A DNA stretch of 50,394 nucleotides. Origin: OFTM10 sp964344055. GTDB taxonomy: Bacteria; Actinomycetota; Acidimicrobiia; Acidimicrobiales; Aldehydirespiratoraceae. This document shows positions 1-8,180 of this stretch, one piece after another. The first letter of the stretch is position 1, and the number at the start of each line of letters is the position of its first letter. The position numbers were made by a program, and so were the translations under genes. The notes below the pieces were generated by a model, which saw nothing but the letters and a program-made list of their open reading frames with translations, had not been told where the DNA came from and ran no database searches. The stretch is from positions 1-50,394 of the forward strand of contig CAYFLT010000030.1 of NCBI GenBank assembly GCA_964344055.1, given 5' to 3'.

Positions 1-462
1 GTCCCAACCATGGCTCCCGGGGATGAGCCGGGTGGCACCGTTGGCGACTGTGAAATCGGTGAGGGCCCACATCGTGCTGAACCCCTGCGGACCGCGGGGC
101 CGACCCGGGGCTCCCGATTCGTCGTCACAGTGCAGGGCCTGGGCGCGCTCACCCGAGTGGATCTTCACAGCCTGCACGCTGGAGATCAGGAAACCGGGAT
201 CGACGAAACGATCCCCCAGTGCCAGGACTCGCGGGTGTTCCGCCAGAGCCGCGACCTCGGGGCACTTGGCCAGGAGTGAGTACACCCGCTCTGTTCGCTC
301 GCCCTCGAACGCCTTCCTCCCGAAGCGACTTCCGGGTAACACCCCGTCGAGCGCGTCGCGGAGCTCGGTGACCTCTGCGCGAGAGAGGACATCGGGCAGG
401 ATCACGTAGCCGTCGTGCGCCAAACCTGCGCAGGTTCGCTCGAAGCTGGATCCTTCGCTCAC
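1..462 (-). CDS. Phytanoyl-CoA dioxygenase (PhyH) family protein, N-terminal part, runs off the window
   Basis: The reverse strand reads open from a GTG at 462 to the window edge (154 codons). The N-terminus has the PhyH-family phrase DGYVILPDVLS. Further on, a His-Cys-Asp (H-x-D) iron-binding pair sits in LHCDDESG, and the fragment ends in the family phrase NGATRLIPGSH. This family uses Fe(II) and 2-oxoglutarate to hydroxylate lipid or small-molecule substrates; the substrate here cannot be told. The second iron-binding His lies outside the window. It follows the short-chain dehydrogenase by about 35 bp on the same strand, so the two are probably cotranscribed. Start uncertain: another in-frame GTG lies four codons upstream, and neither has a clear ribosome binding site. 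Confidence 0.8.
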   Translation of the reverse strand, partial: MSEGSSFERTCAGLAHDGYVILPDVLSRAEVTELRDALDGVLPGSRFGRKAFEGERTERVYSLLAKCPEVAALAEHPRVLALGDRFVDPGFLISSVQAVKIHSGERAQALHCDDESGAPGRPRGPQGFSTMWALTDFTVANGATRLIPGSHGWD

Positions 463-497
463 GTTCGTCCGCACCGGGCCGGCTGTCTCATCGCGGG

Positions 498-1433
498 TCA
501 GATCTCGGTGGGCGGGAACCCCGGGCCGTGATGGCCACGTCCGCTCATGTTCGCATTCGGCGCGGCATCCCTCATCAGCTCGGCCATCACCGGTGTCAGT
601 GCACTCGGATCGTCGGGCTGTTCCGCGGTCGGACCGATCCGCCAGCCTTCCGCCACACTCAGCTGGTTCCCCCTCACGTCGAACACCCGGCCGGTCACAT
701 TGGCGGCTTCGGGACTCGCCAGCCAGGCCGCGGTGACCGCGATCCAGCGAGGGCTGCGTGCCTCCCGGGTCTCGTCGTCGATCGCATCGTCACCCCCACG
801 AAGCGGGATGGTCATCCGGGTCAGGGCTCCCGGGGCGATGCAGTTGACCGTGACGCCGTACTTCACGAGCTCCTGCGCCGCGATCACGGTGAAGGCCGCG
901 ATCCCCGCTTTCGCCGCTCCGTAGTTGGTCTGCCCGACGTTGCCGTAGATACCCGAGGGCGACGACGTGTTGATCACCCGGCCGTACACGTCGTGCCCGG
1001 CCTTCGCCCGCTCACGCCAGTGGCGTGCAACGTGATGGGTGGGCCCGAACGTCCCCTTCAGGTGGACGTTCATGATGGTGTCCCAGTCGTCCTCGCTCAT
1101 CGAGAACACCATCCGATCGCGCAGGATCCCGGCGTTGTTCACCACGATGTGGATGTCGCCGAAGGCGTCGATCGCCTGGCGGACCATCGCCTCACAGTCC
1201 GAGAATGACGCCACGCTGCCGCCGTTGACGACCGCCTCACCACCCATCGTTTCGATCTCCGCCACGACCTCCTGGGCCGGGCTGAGATCGCCCCCACCGC
1301 CATGCTCGTCCCCGCCGAGGTCGTTCACGACGACACGGGCGCCCTGCTCGGCCATCAACAACGCGTGCTCACGTCCGATGCCACGCGCCGCTCCGGTGAT
1401 GAGTGCGACCTTGCCGTCCAGGATTCCCGTCAT
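498..1433 (-). CDS. Short-chain dehydrogenase/reductase, (3R)-hydroxyacyl-CoA dehydrogenase-like
   Basis: A 311-residue classical SDR. The Rossmann nucleotide motif TGAARGIG is at residues 13-20, NNAG at 99-102, and the catalytic Ser (157/158), Tyr171 and Lys175 (YGAAK) are intact. It is longer than FabG (about 250), with an acidic Gly-rich insert near residue 45 (GGDEHGGGGDLSP) and a C-terminal tail. This pattern matches the dehydrogenase unit of peroxisomal-type multifunctional enzymes and related actinobacterial SDRs that act on acyl-CoA or steroid side chains. It lies between a phosphotransferase-like gene and a PhyH gene on the same strand, which fits lipid or branched-chain catabolism. 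The substrate is inferred, not shown. Confidence 0.85.
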   Translation of the reverse strand: MTGILDGKVALITGAARGIGREHALLMAEQGARVVVNDLGGDEHGGGGDLSPAQEVVAEIETMGGEAVVNGGSVASFSDCEAMVRQAIDAFGDIHIVVNNAGILRDRMVFSMSEDDWDTIMNVHLKGTFGPTHHVARHWRERAKAGHDVYGRVINTSSPSGIYGNVGQTNYGAAKAGIAAFTVIAAQELVKYGVTVNCIAPGALTRMTIPLRGGDDAIDDETREARSPRWIAVTAAWLASPEAANVTGRVFDVRGNQLSVAEGWRIGPTAEQPDDPSALTPVMAELMRDAAPNANMSGRGHHGPGFPPTEI

Positions 1434-1504
1434 GGCTCGAGTCTCCCAGAGTCTCGACCTCCGTCCCCAAGCCGCACCCGACCCGAACGACAGCGACGGT
1501 CCGT

Positions 1505-2956
1505 TCAGCGATCGAGGATGGGTTCGAGGATGTAGAAGAACGGGTTCGACTCGTCCGGGTCGGTCCCGGCGATGATCATCGACAGCCGAAGGGCGCGGCG
1601 GTGCAGGATGCCGACCAATGCGGCGTCATCGTCAGGATCGCCCGCGGCGATGACCCGGTCGAGCGCCTCGTCGGCAGACGCCAGGTCGTCGAATCGTGGG
1701 CCGACGAGGCGGCCCACATCGGCGATCGACTCCCGTTCGAACCAGTCCCGGTAGCGGGCGTGGTTGAGGAGGAAGTCGGGGATCGCGGCGAGCAGATCAC
1801 GCTCCCACGGTTCGAAGGCGGTGGAGGTCGGAAGCCGTCCGATGTCAACCAGCAGCTTGCGGAGTCCGGACACCTCGAACGAATCCGGAGCCGGTTCGGG
1901 CAGATGCAGGTCGTGGTCGAGCTCCACGCCCCTCAGCTCGGCTATCGCCTCGAGCGCTCGCCGGGAGATGCTGGCCCGCTCCAGCATCCCTTCGATCCAG
2001 TTGGCCCCTCGGATCTCCGGCATCATGAAGAAGGTGGCGCCGATCACCGCCAGCTGCAGGAACGCCACCGTGTAGTAGGCCACCACCGTCAGATCGACCT
2101 CTACGCCCGTCACCTCGGCGTACCGGCGATACAGCGCCGGAATGTCGCCCATGTTCTCGTAGGGGTGACGACCCCGGAAGCAGGCGAGGTCCCAGTGGGT
2201 GTCGCCCAGGTCGGCGATCTCGAAGTCGAGTAGGGCGAGTACCTCCGCACCTGCTGACATGAACTGGCCCGCGTCGCCGGCGATGAAGTGCACCTCCCGG
2301 CGGTGCTCGGGGACGTTGCGCCGAAGCCACCGCTGGAGGAACTCGAGCGTCGAGTCGATGTTGCCGGCCATCTGACCCATGCCGTACATCCGCTCGGTGG
2401 CGTGGAGCGCGATGTCGCGTGGTGTCGACGGAGGATCCCCGAGCCGGGCCACCTCCGCGAATTCGGCCACTGGCACTGCATGGACCGCCGCGAGATGTTC
2501 CATGTAGTCGAGCGTGGCGGCCCAGCGTTCGTCGGTCATCGTGGTCGGGTTGTCGATCGCGGTGTGCAACATCCCCGGGGCACGGTCCTCGGTGTCGATC
2601 CAATCCATGACGAAGGCCACTGGTGCGTCGACCCAGCCGTGGATGTGGGGGACGAGGATGCCGTTGGCTTCCAGCACCTTCATGACATCCATCTCGAAGC
2701 GGAGCGCCTCGACCGGAGCGATCGGCCGGTTTCCGCGGAACAGCACGTTCTGCCTGGTGCCGTCGGCGATGTAGGTCACCTTCCACTGAGGGCGCCACCG
2801 CTCGAGCCGCTCGATCTCCTCGACCTCACCCGCGAGGTTGGCCGAGACCCACGCGCGGATGCCCTCCTGACATTCCGCCTCGAATGCCTCGTGGTCGAGT
2901 TCGGTTGCCTGCGTTCCGTCGCCCGTCACCGTGTTGATCCCCCTCGTCGAGCTCAC
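1505..2956 (-). CDS. Phosphotransferase (APH/ACAD10-like) family protein with degenerate catalytic loop
   Basis: A 483-residue protein of the aminoglycoside-phosphotransferase fold. Recognisable parts are the N-lobe (RFEMDVMKVLEANGI, residues 86-100), the catalytic-loop region around Asp228, and the metal-binding segment LLDFEIADLGDTHWDLACF (about 242-260), typical of the ACAD10/11-like subfamily. The usual HGDxxxxN catalytic loop reads AGDAGQFM, so the His is absent and the metal-binding Asn is not in place. Activity is therefore doubtful, or the mechanism altered. The start is a GTG 47 bp from the divergently transcribed FAD oxidoreductase. It probably heads a three-gene operon with the SDR and PhyH genes. 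Confidence 0.75.
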   Translation of the reverse strand: MSSTRGINTVTGDGTQATELDHEAFEAECQEGIRAWVSANLAGEVEEIERLERWRPQWKVTYIADGTRQNVLFRGNRPIAPVEALRFEMDVMKVLEANGILVPHIHGWVDAPVAFVMDWIDTEDRAPGMLHTAIDNPTTMTDERWAATLDYMEHLAAVHAVPVAEFAEVARLGDPPSTPRDIALHATERMYGMGQMAGNIDSTLEFLQRWLRRNVPEHRREVHFIAGDAGQFMSAGAEVLALLDFEIADLGDTHWDLACFRGRHPYENMGDIPALYRRYAEVTGVEVDLTVVAYYTVAFLQLAVIGATFFMMPEIRGANWIEGMLERASISRRALEAIAELRGVELDHDLHLPEPAPDSFEVSGLRKLLVDIGRLPTSTAFEPWERDLLAAIPDFLLNHARYRDWFERESIADVGRLVGPRFDDLASADEALDRVIAAGDPDDDAALVGILHRRALRLSMIIAGTDPDESNPFFYILEPILDR

Positions 2957-3003
2957 TATGGCATGTACCGTCGCGGCGTCACCGATCGGATCGGAGCCGG
3001 CAT

Positions 3004-4306
3004 TTGACCCTGGAACGAGTGGCGCCCCGCACGCCTGACGTGCTCGTGGTCGGCGGTGGCACCGCCGGCTTCGGTGCGGCGGTCGCCGCCGGTCGACGAG
3101 GCCTCGACGTCAGCCTCATCGAAGCCACCGCCAAGATCGGAGGCGTGATGGCCGCGTGCCCAGGAATGCCCTGGGGTGCCGCCTATCCCGCCGGCCGCCT
3201 GATCGGTGGCGTGATGGGGGACCTGGCTGAGCGGTTGTTCGCCATGTCGCCTCCGGCCGCCGAGTCCCGGCCATGCTCGCTCGAGAACTTCGGACCCGAG
3301 ATCCACTACGACCACGACCTCGCCACCATCACCATGTTCGGAGGAGGCGGGGGTGGAGCTGGTGTTGAACACCTCTGTCCTCGAGCCGACAGTGGTTGGG
3401 AACCGCATCCGGCAGGTGGAATGCCAGGACCGCAGGGGGAGTCGCATCATTCAGCCGGGCATCGTGATCGACTGCTCGGGCGACGGTGACCTCTCCGCCG
3501 CCGTTGGCGTTCCCTACGAGGTCGGCGACGGCCGGGGCAACACGATGGGGGTCACGCTCACCTTCGTGATGCTCGACGTCGACTGCCGACGAGCGTTCGC
3601 CGACGGCGATCCCTACTTCCGTCGCCACGCCGCCCGAGGCATCGGGGAGGGCCGGCTTCACCAGGATCTGTCGCTGCTGTACCTGATGCGCGGGTTCCAC
3701 GAGGATTCCGTGTTCTGCAACTCGGTGGTGATTCGTGACGTCGACGGAACCGACCCGGACGCCGTCAGCCGGGCCGCACAGGAGGGCCGGCGGCGATGCC
3801 GGCAGCTGGCCGACTTCCTCCGTTCGGACGTGCCGGGCTTCGAAGCGGCCAGGATGACCCACCTCGGCCCGACCGTCGGCGTTCGAGAGACCCGGCGACT
3901 CGAGGGGCTCCACTGCCTCACCGGCGGGGAACTCGCCCGGGCGACCAAGTTCCCCGACGGGGTCGTCGCCTGCGACAACCCGATCGACGATGTGATGCGA
4001 GGCGACGGCGCCATGACCCACGACGCGATCGTGGGCGCCGGCGAGTACTACACCATCCCCTTTCGATCGCTGGTCCCGAAACGGATCGAAAACCTGATGT
4101 TCGCGGGCCGGCTCGTGTCGTCAGACTCGGTGGCGTTCGCCTCCGTGCGGGGAATGCCGCAGTGCATCGCAATGGGTCAGGCCACCGGCACCGCGGCCTC
4201 CCTCGCGCTCCGAGACGCGATTCCGGTCCAGCAGGTGGACCATCGGGAGCTGGTGGATGCACTTCGTGCGCAGGGCCTGCGAGGCTTGGGGCAAGATCGA
4301 CTCTGA
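3004..4306 (+). pseudogene. FAD-dependent oxidoreductase (FAD_oxidored family), one-base frameshift
   Basis: Reading frame 1 (3004-3489) starts with the FAD dinucleotide motif VVGGGTAGFGAAVA and continues to DLATITMF. The rest (VELVLNTSV, then IDCSGDGDLSAAVG, to the stop at 4306) is in another frame. Removing one G from the GG at 3340-3341 joins the halves as TITMF-EEAGVELVLNTSV, exactly what this family has at that point, and gives 433 residues. The break could be an assembly error or a real inactivating mutation. The gene starts with TTG at 3004 or GTG at 3019. Its stop overlaps the ATG of the sulfatase (TGATG), so translation is probably coupled. The family oxidises small organic molecules; the substrate is unknown. 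Confidence 0.75.
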
Positions 4307-5792
4307 TGCGCCTCCTCTACATCGACATCGACACCCTGCGCGCCGACCATCTCGGCTGCTACGGCTACCACCGCGACACCTCACCCAACATCGACGCGAT
4401 CGCGGCCGGGGGCGTGCGGTTCGACAACGTCTACGCCTCCGATGTGCCATGCCTCCCGTCGCGCACTGCGCTGGCCACCGGCATGTTCGGGATCCGCAAC
4501 GGTGTCATCAACCACGGAGGCGTCGCCGCCGACCTTCGGGCCGAGGGCGCCGGCCGCCGGTTCATCGGGCGGATCGCCGCCCGCTCGTGGGCATCGAGGT
4601 TCTACTACGCGGGCTGGCACACGGCATCGATCTCGAGCTTCCCGTTCCGCCACTCGGCCACGTGGTGGAACCACGGCGTGATGGAGGCCATGAACCTCAT
4701 GCGGGGCATGGGTGGCGAACGAGCCGACGAGGTACTGCCCGGAGCGCTGGACTGGCTCGACCGCCGGGGCGCCGCCGACGAGTGGTTCCTCCACCTGCAT
4801 CTGTGGGACCCCCACACGCCGTACAACACCCCTGACGACTACGGGAATCCGTTCGCGAGCGATCCCATCCCGGCCTGGCACACCGAGAACGTGCGGCTCC
4901 ACAACTGGGGGCTCGCCGGGCCGCACTCCGCCCAGGAGCCGTGGGGGTTCTCCCCGGACGAATGGGGCACTCCCCCATCCCGCCAGCCCTGGAACGCCGA
5001 CAACATGGATTCGGTCAAGGGAATCTTCGACGGCTACGACGTCGGCATCCGCTATGCCGATGACGCCGTCGGTACCGTCATGAACAAGCTCGACGATCTC
5101 GGCGTCCTCGAGGAGACCGCGATCCTGATCTCGTCGGACCACGGCGAGGCGTTCGGCGAACTCGGCGTCTACGCCGACCACCAGGCGGCGGACGAAGCAA
5201 CGTGCCACGTACCGGCCATCCTGCGCTGGCCCGGGCTGGCCCCGCGCTCCTACGCAGGCCTGCACTACCACCTGGACCTGGCCGCCACCACCCTCGACCT
5301 GGCCGGAATCGAAGTGCCCTCACACTGGTGGAGCGGCGAATCGGCCAAACCTGCACTCCTCGAGGGAACCGACGCGGGCCGTTCGGCGCTCTGCCTGTCC
5401 CAGGGAGCATGGAGCTGCCAGCGCGGCGTCCGCTGGGGTGACCACCTGTACCTCCGGACATTCCACGACGGCTACCACCCGCACTGGGACCCGGAGATGC
5501 TCTTCGATGTCGTGTCGGACCCGCACGAGACCACCGATCTCCGCGCGCTCGNNNNNNNNNNCCGGCCAAGATCGGCGAGGCGGCAGCCATGCTCGACGAG
5601 TGGACGGCCGAACAGGTGGCGCGCTCGCTCGGTGACCTCGGCGATCCGATGGACATCGTGCTCGCGGAGGGCGGCCCCCATCATGTCCGGGGCCACCTGC
5701 CCGCGTACCTGGAACGGCTCCGCGAAACCGGCCGAAGCCACTGGGCCGATGTCTTGAGGGACCGGTTCCCGGCCGACGCCGAGGCGGGCTGA
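4306..5792 (+). CDS. Formylglycine-dependent sulfatase, type I, interrupted by an assembly gap
   Basis: The N-terminus has the metal-binding aspartates (IDIDTLRADHLG) and the sulfatase signature Cys49-L-P-S-Arg53, whose Cys is matured to formylglycine. A second metal site is seen in ISSDHGEAFGE. Ten N at 5552-5561 interrupt the C-terminus. The tail after the gap (AKIGEAAAMLDEWTAEQ to the stop at 5792) continues the same protein in another frame because the gap length is only a placeholder; the missing length should be 2 modulo 3 plus whole codons. About 490 residues are visible. No signal peptide is seen, so it is probably cytoplasmic. Translational coupling to the FAD oxidoreductase suggests that a sulfate ester is desulfated and oxidised by the pair. 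Confidence 0.85.
5552..5561. other. Scaffold gap (10 N) inside the sulfatase gene
   Basis: Exactly ten N. The flanking coding sequence belongs to one sulfatase but in different frames, so the true missing length is not 10. No shared overlap is visible between the two contig ends here, unlike at the second gap. Confidence 0.98.
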
Positions 5793-5833
5793 CCCACGCC
5801 CGGCCCTGTTACGTCCCCGACCGTCCGGTCGTG

Positions 5834-5845
5834 TAGCAAGGCCCG
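5834..5845 (+). promoter_or_regulatory. Putative leaderless promoter -10 of the MFS gene
   Basis: TAGCAA at 5834-5839 is followed by six bases and then the GTG start at 5846. The same TAGCAA hexamer sits 8 nt before the start of the short-chain dehydrogenase gene near 45595. No good -35 is visible. Confidence 0.4.
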
Positions 5846-7066
5846 GTGACCTCGATCATCACGCGACTTCGCGACGCGCAGGAACTCATCATCCTGTGTG
5901 GCACGACGTTCCTCGTGATGGCCGGGCAGGGCGTCGTCTCGCCGATCCTCCCGCTCTACGCCAAGGACTTCGGCGTCGGCGCGACGATGGTCGGTCTCAC
6001 CCTCACCGTGTTCGCGCTGGCGCGCCTGAACGTCAATGTGCCGGCCGGGATGATCGCCGACCGCTTCGGTCGCCGGATCCTGCTCGTCGGCGGCCCGCTC
6101 CTGACCTCGGTCGGTATGTTCGGATCCGGACAGGCCGGCGACATCTGGGAGCTGCTGGCGTGGCGCTTCGTGGCCGGGGCCGGGTCGGCGTTCTACATGT
6201 CGGGCGCGATGATCTACCTGATCGACATCGCACCGCCCCTGAAGCGGACCCGCTATGTGGCGACCAATCAGTGGGCCTTGAGCGTCGGGATTGCCCTCGG
6301 TCCGGGCATCGGTGGCCTCGTGGGCGACGCCTACGGCCTGTCCGCACCGTTCCACCTGGTCGGCGTGCTGGCGATCTTCACCGCCGTCTACGCAGGCTTC
6401 CGCCTACCGGAAACCCGCGGGTCGGCCTCTGAAGAAGAAGCGGCTTCCACCGAACCTCCGATCTCGACCTGGTCCTTCGTGACGAGCCGGCGCTTCCTCC
6501 TCGTGGCGATAGCGACCGCGACGATCTTCATGACCCGGGCGGGCACCCGGGGCACGCTCATGCCGCTCCACGCGGATGACGCGCTGGGCTGGGGGCCGGC
6601 CGAGATCGGCGTCGTGTTCACCGCCACCGGTGTCATGACCCTGTTCACGCTCATGCCCTCCGCGTGGGCAGCCGACACGATCGGACGGCGGAACGTGATC
6701 TGTTTCTCCGGCGTGGTCGCCGGCATCGGGGCGCTGGTGGTGGGCTTGTTCGCCAGTCCGACTGGTTTCGTGATCGGGAATGTGGTGATGACCCTCGGGA
6801 CCGGGACCGCAGGACCGGCGCCGGCTGCCTATGTGGCCGAGATCGCGCCCCCGGAACGTAGGGGTCTCGCGGTGGCCCTGTACCGCTCGGCCGGCGACAT
6901 CGGATTCCTCTCCGCCCCACCGCTTCTCGGCCTGTTGAGCGAGGCGACATCACTGCCCACAGCACTCGTCGTGAGCGGCGCAGTCGTGGCGATCGGAGGA
7001 CTGGCGTTCTTCCTCGGTTCCGCCGGCGATCCGGCGGCGGGGAGAAATCCGAAGCCGGTCCCGTGA
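5846..7066 (+). CDS. Major facilitator superfamily transporter
   Basis: A 406-residue integral membrane protein with about 12 hydrophobic segments. It has the MFS motif A-like loop GMIADRFGRR between helices 2 and 3, and a central hydrophilic loop around residues 190-205 (GSASEEEAASTEPP). The C-half repeats the pattern (WAADTIGRRN). It starts at GTG 5846, probably leaderless. The family covers drug efflux and small-molecule uptake; nothing here fixes the substrate. It lies between the sulfatase and the MarR-led kynurenine operon, and has its own promoter, so it need not belong to either. Confidence 0.85.
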   Translation: MTSIITRLRDAQELIILCGTTFLVMAGQGVVSPILPLYAKDFGVGATMVGLTLTVFALARLNVNVPAGMIADRFGRRILLVGGPLLTSVGMFGSGQAGDIWELLAWRFVAGAGSAFYMSGAMIYLIDIAPPLKRTRYVATNQWALSVGIALGPGIGGLVGDAYGLSAPFHLVGVLAIFTAVYAGFRLPETRGSASEEEAASTEPPISTWSFVTSRRFLLVAIATATIFMTRAGTRGTLMPLHADDALGWGPAEIGVVFTATGVMTLFTLMPSAWAADTIGRRNVICFSGVVAGIGALVVGLFASPTGFVIGNVVMTLGTGTAGPAPAAYVAEIAPPERRGLAVALYRSAGDIGFLSAPPLLGLLSEATSLPTALVVSGAVVAIGGLAFFLGSAGDPAAGRNPKPVP

Positions 7067-7078
7067 CTACTTCGATCC

Positions 7079-7113
7079 ATTCATTTGAATATTGACTGTA
7101 TATTCGTCTGAAT
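7079..7113. promoter_or_regulatory. Probable MarR operator: paired ATTC-N4-GAAT palindromes
   Basis: Two copies of the 12-bp palindrome ATTC-N4-GAAT lie at 7079-7090 and 7102-7113, with centres 23 bp apart (about two helical turns). A third symmetry, GAATAT-N7-ATATTC at 7087-7105, bridges them. The pair flanks the -35 and covers the spacer of the promoter at 7092-7120, so binding there would block RNA polymerase. The neighbouring MarR protein is the natural candidate (inference). Confidence 0.6.
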
Positions 7114-7120
7114 CTATAGT
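7092..7120 (+). promoter_or_regulatory. Near-consensus sigma-A promoter of the marR-kynurenine operon, leaderless
   Basis: TTGACT at 7092-7097, a 17-bp spacer, TATAGT at 7115-7120, then six bases before the GTG start of marR at 7127. Transcription would begin at or next to the start codon. The region is strikingly AT-rich compared with its surroundings. Confidence 0.75.
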
Positions 7121-7126
7121 CACGCC

Positions 7127-7594
7127 GTGGCGCCGACTGACGAGGCCTTCCTCACCAGCTATCTGCCCTACCTCCTCCGGCAGGCCGACCAGACGCTGTC
7201 CGCCCCGTTCTACGAGGTACTCACCCGCTATGGAGTCGCCCGATCAGAGTGGCGGGTCCTGGCCGTCCTGGAGGAACTCGGGGATCTCGGTGTCGTGGAA
7301 CTGGCAAACGCCGCGCTCAGTCCGCAACCGACGGTGACCCACGCGCTTCGACGGCTGGAGGAGCGCGGCCTCGTCACTCGAACGCCGAGAGAGGAAGACC
7401 GGCGTCAACGGGTGGTCGCGATCACCCGCACGGGATCGTCACTGACCGCCACCCTCATCGGCGAGGCGAGAGAACTCGAGACCGACGCCCTCGCGGGAGC
7501 CGGCGACCTCACGGACCTCGCCGACCAGCTCCGGCGGCTCACCGCCGTCGTGGAGGAAGCCAACCGTCACCGGTCGTCCGCCGAAGCCGGATGA
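7127..7594 (+). CDS. MarR family transcriptional regulator, probable kynurenine operon repressor
   Basis: A 155-residue MarR protein with a winged helix: recognition helix region ALSPQPTVTHALRRLEERGLV, then the wing RTPREEDRRQRVVAITRTG. It is the first gene of the operon, 25 bp before the 3-hydroxyanthranilate dioxygenase. Its own promoter overlaps paired palindromes, so autorepression with release by a pathway intermediate such as kynurenine or 3-hydroxyanthranilate is likely (inference). Kynurenine genes in many proteobacteria are controlled by Lrp-type KynR instead, so the MarR link is noteworthy. Confidence 0.85.
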   Translation: MAPTDEAFLTSYLPYLLRQADQTLSAPFYEVLTRYGVARSEWRVLAVLEELGDLGVVELANAALSPQPTVTHALRRLEERGLVTRTPREEDRRQRVVAITRTGSSLTATLIGEARELETDALAGAGDLTDLADQLRRLTAVVEEANRHRSSAEAG

Positions 7595-7619
7595 CCATCA
7601 CGACCTGCAGGAGGCAGTC

Positions 7620-8180
7620 ATGACCGACTACGACCCCAGCCCGAGCGAGCGTCGGCCATTCAGCCTGTCGCAGTGGATCGAGGACCATCGTGAGGACCTC
7701 ACTCCCCCGGTCTCCAACAAGCAGATCTGGAAGACCGAGGCCGACCTGATCGTGATGATCGTCGGCGGCGGCAACGAGCGCTGCGACTTCCACGACGACC
7801 CCCGGGAGGAGTACTTCCACCAGATCAAGGGCGACATGAGCCTCATGATCTGGCCCGGTGAGGGCGAACCGCCGTACGAACTGCCGATCCGGGAGGGCGA
7901 GATCTACCTCCTTCCCGGTGGTGTCCGTCACTCCCCCCAGCGCCCGGATCCCGACTCGGTCGGCCTCGTGGTCGAGGCACCCCGCCAACCGGGTGATCTC
8001 GACGGCTTCGAATGGGTCTGTTTCGAGTGCTCCCATCTGGTCCACCGGGTGGAGGTCACCCTGCAGGCCATCGACCAGGATCTCCCACCGCTCTTCGACG
8101 CCTTCGACGCGGACGAAGCAGCCCGGACCTGCCCCAACTGCGGTGCATTGCACCCGGGGAAGCACGGCCGCCTGCGATGA
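7620..8180 (+). CDS. nbaC: 3-hydroxyanthranilate 3,4-dioxygenase
   Basis: A 186-residue cupin that opens the ring of 3-hydroxyanthranilate to 2-amino-3-carboxymuconate semialdehyde, which cyclises spontaneously to quinolinate. The iron ligands His58, Glu64 (HDDPREE) and His104 (GVRHSPQRP) are present. So is the C-terminal rubredoxin-like site of the bacterial enzyme, built from CFEC and CPNCGALHPG. A strong ribosome binding site (AGGAGG) precedes the ATG. The stop overlaps the kynureninase start (ATGA), indicating coupling. Length and motifs match the bacterial enzyme closely; haaO is an alternative gene name. Confidence 0.93.
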   Translation: MTDYDPSPSERRPFSLSQWIEDHREDLTPPVSNKQIWKTEADLIVMIVGGGNERCDFHDDPREEYFHQIKGDMSLMIWPGEGEPPYELPIREGEIYLLPGGVRHSPQRPDPDSVGLVVEAPRQPGDLDGFEWVCFECSHLVHRVEVTLQAIDQDLPPLFDAFDADEAARTCPNCGALHPGKHGRLR

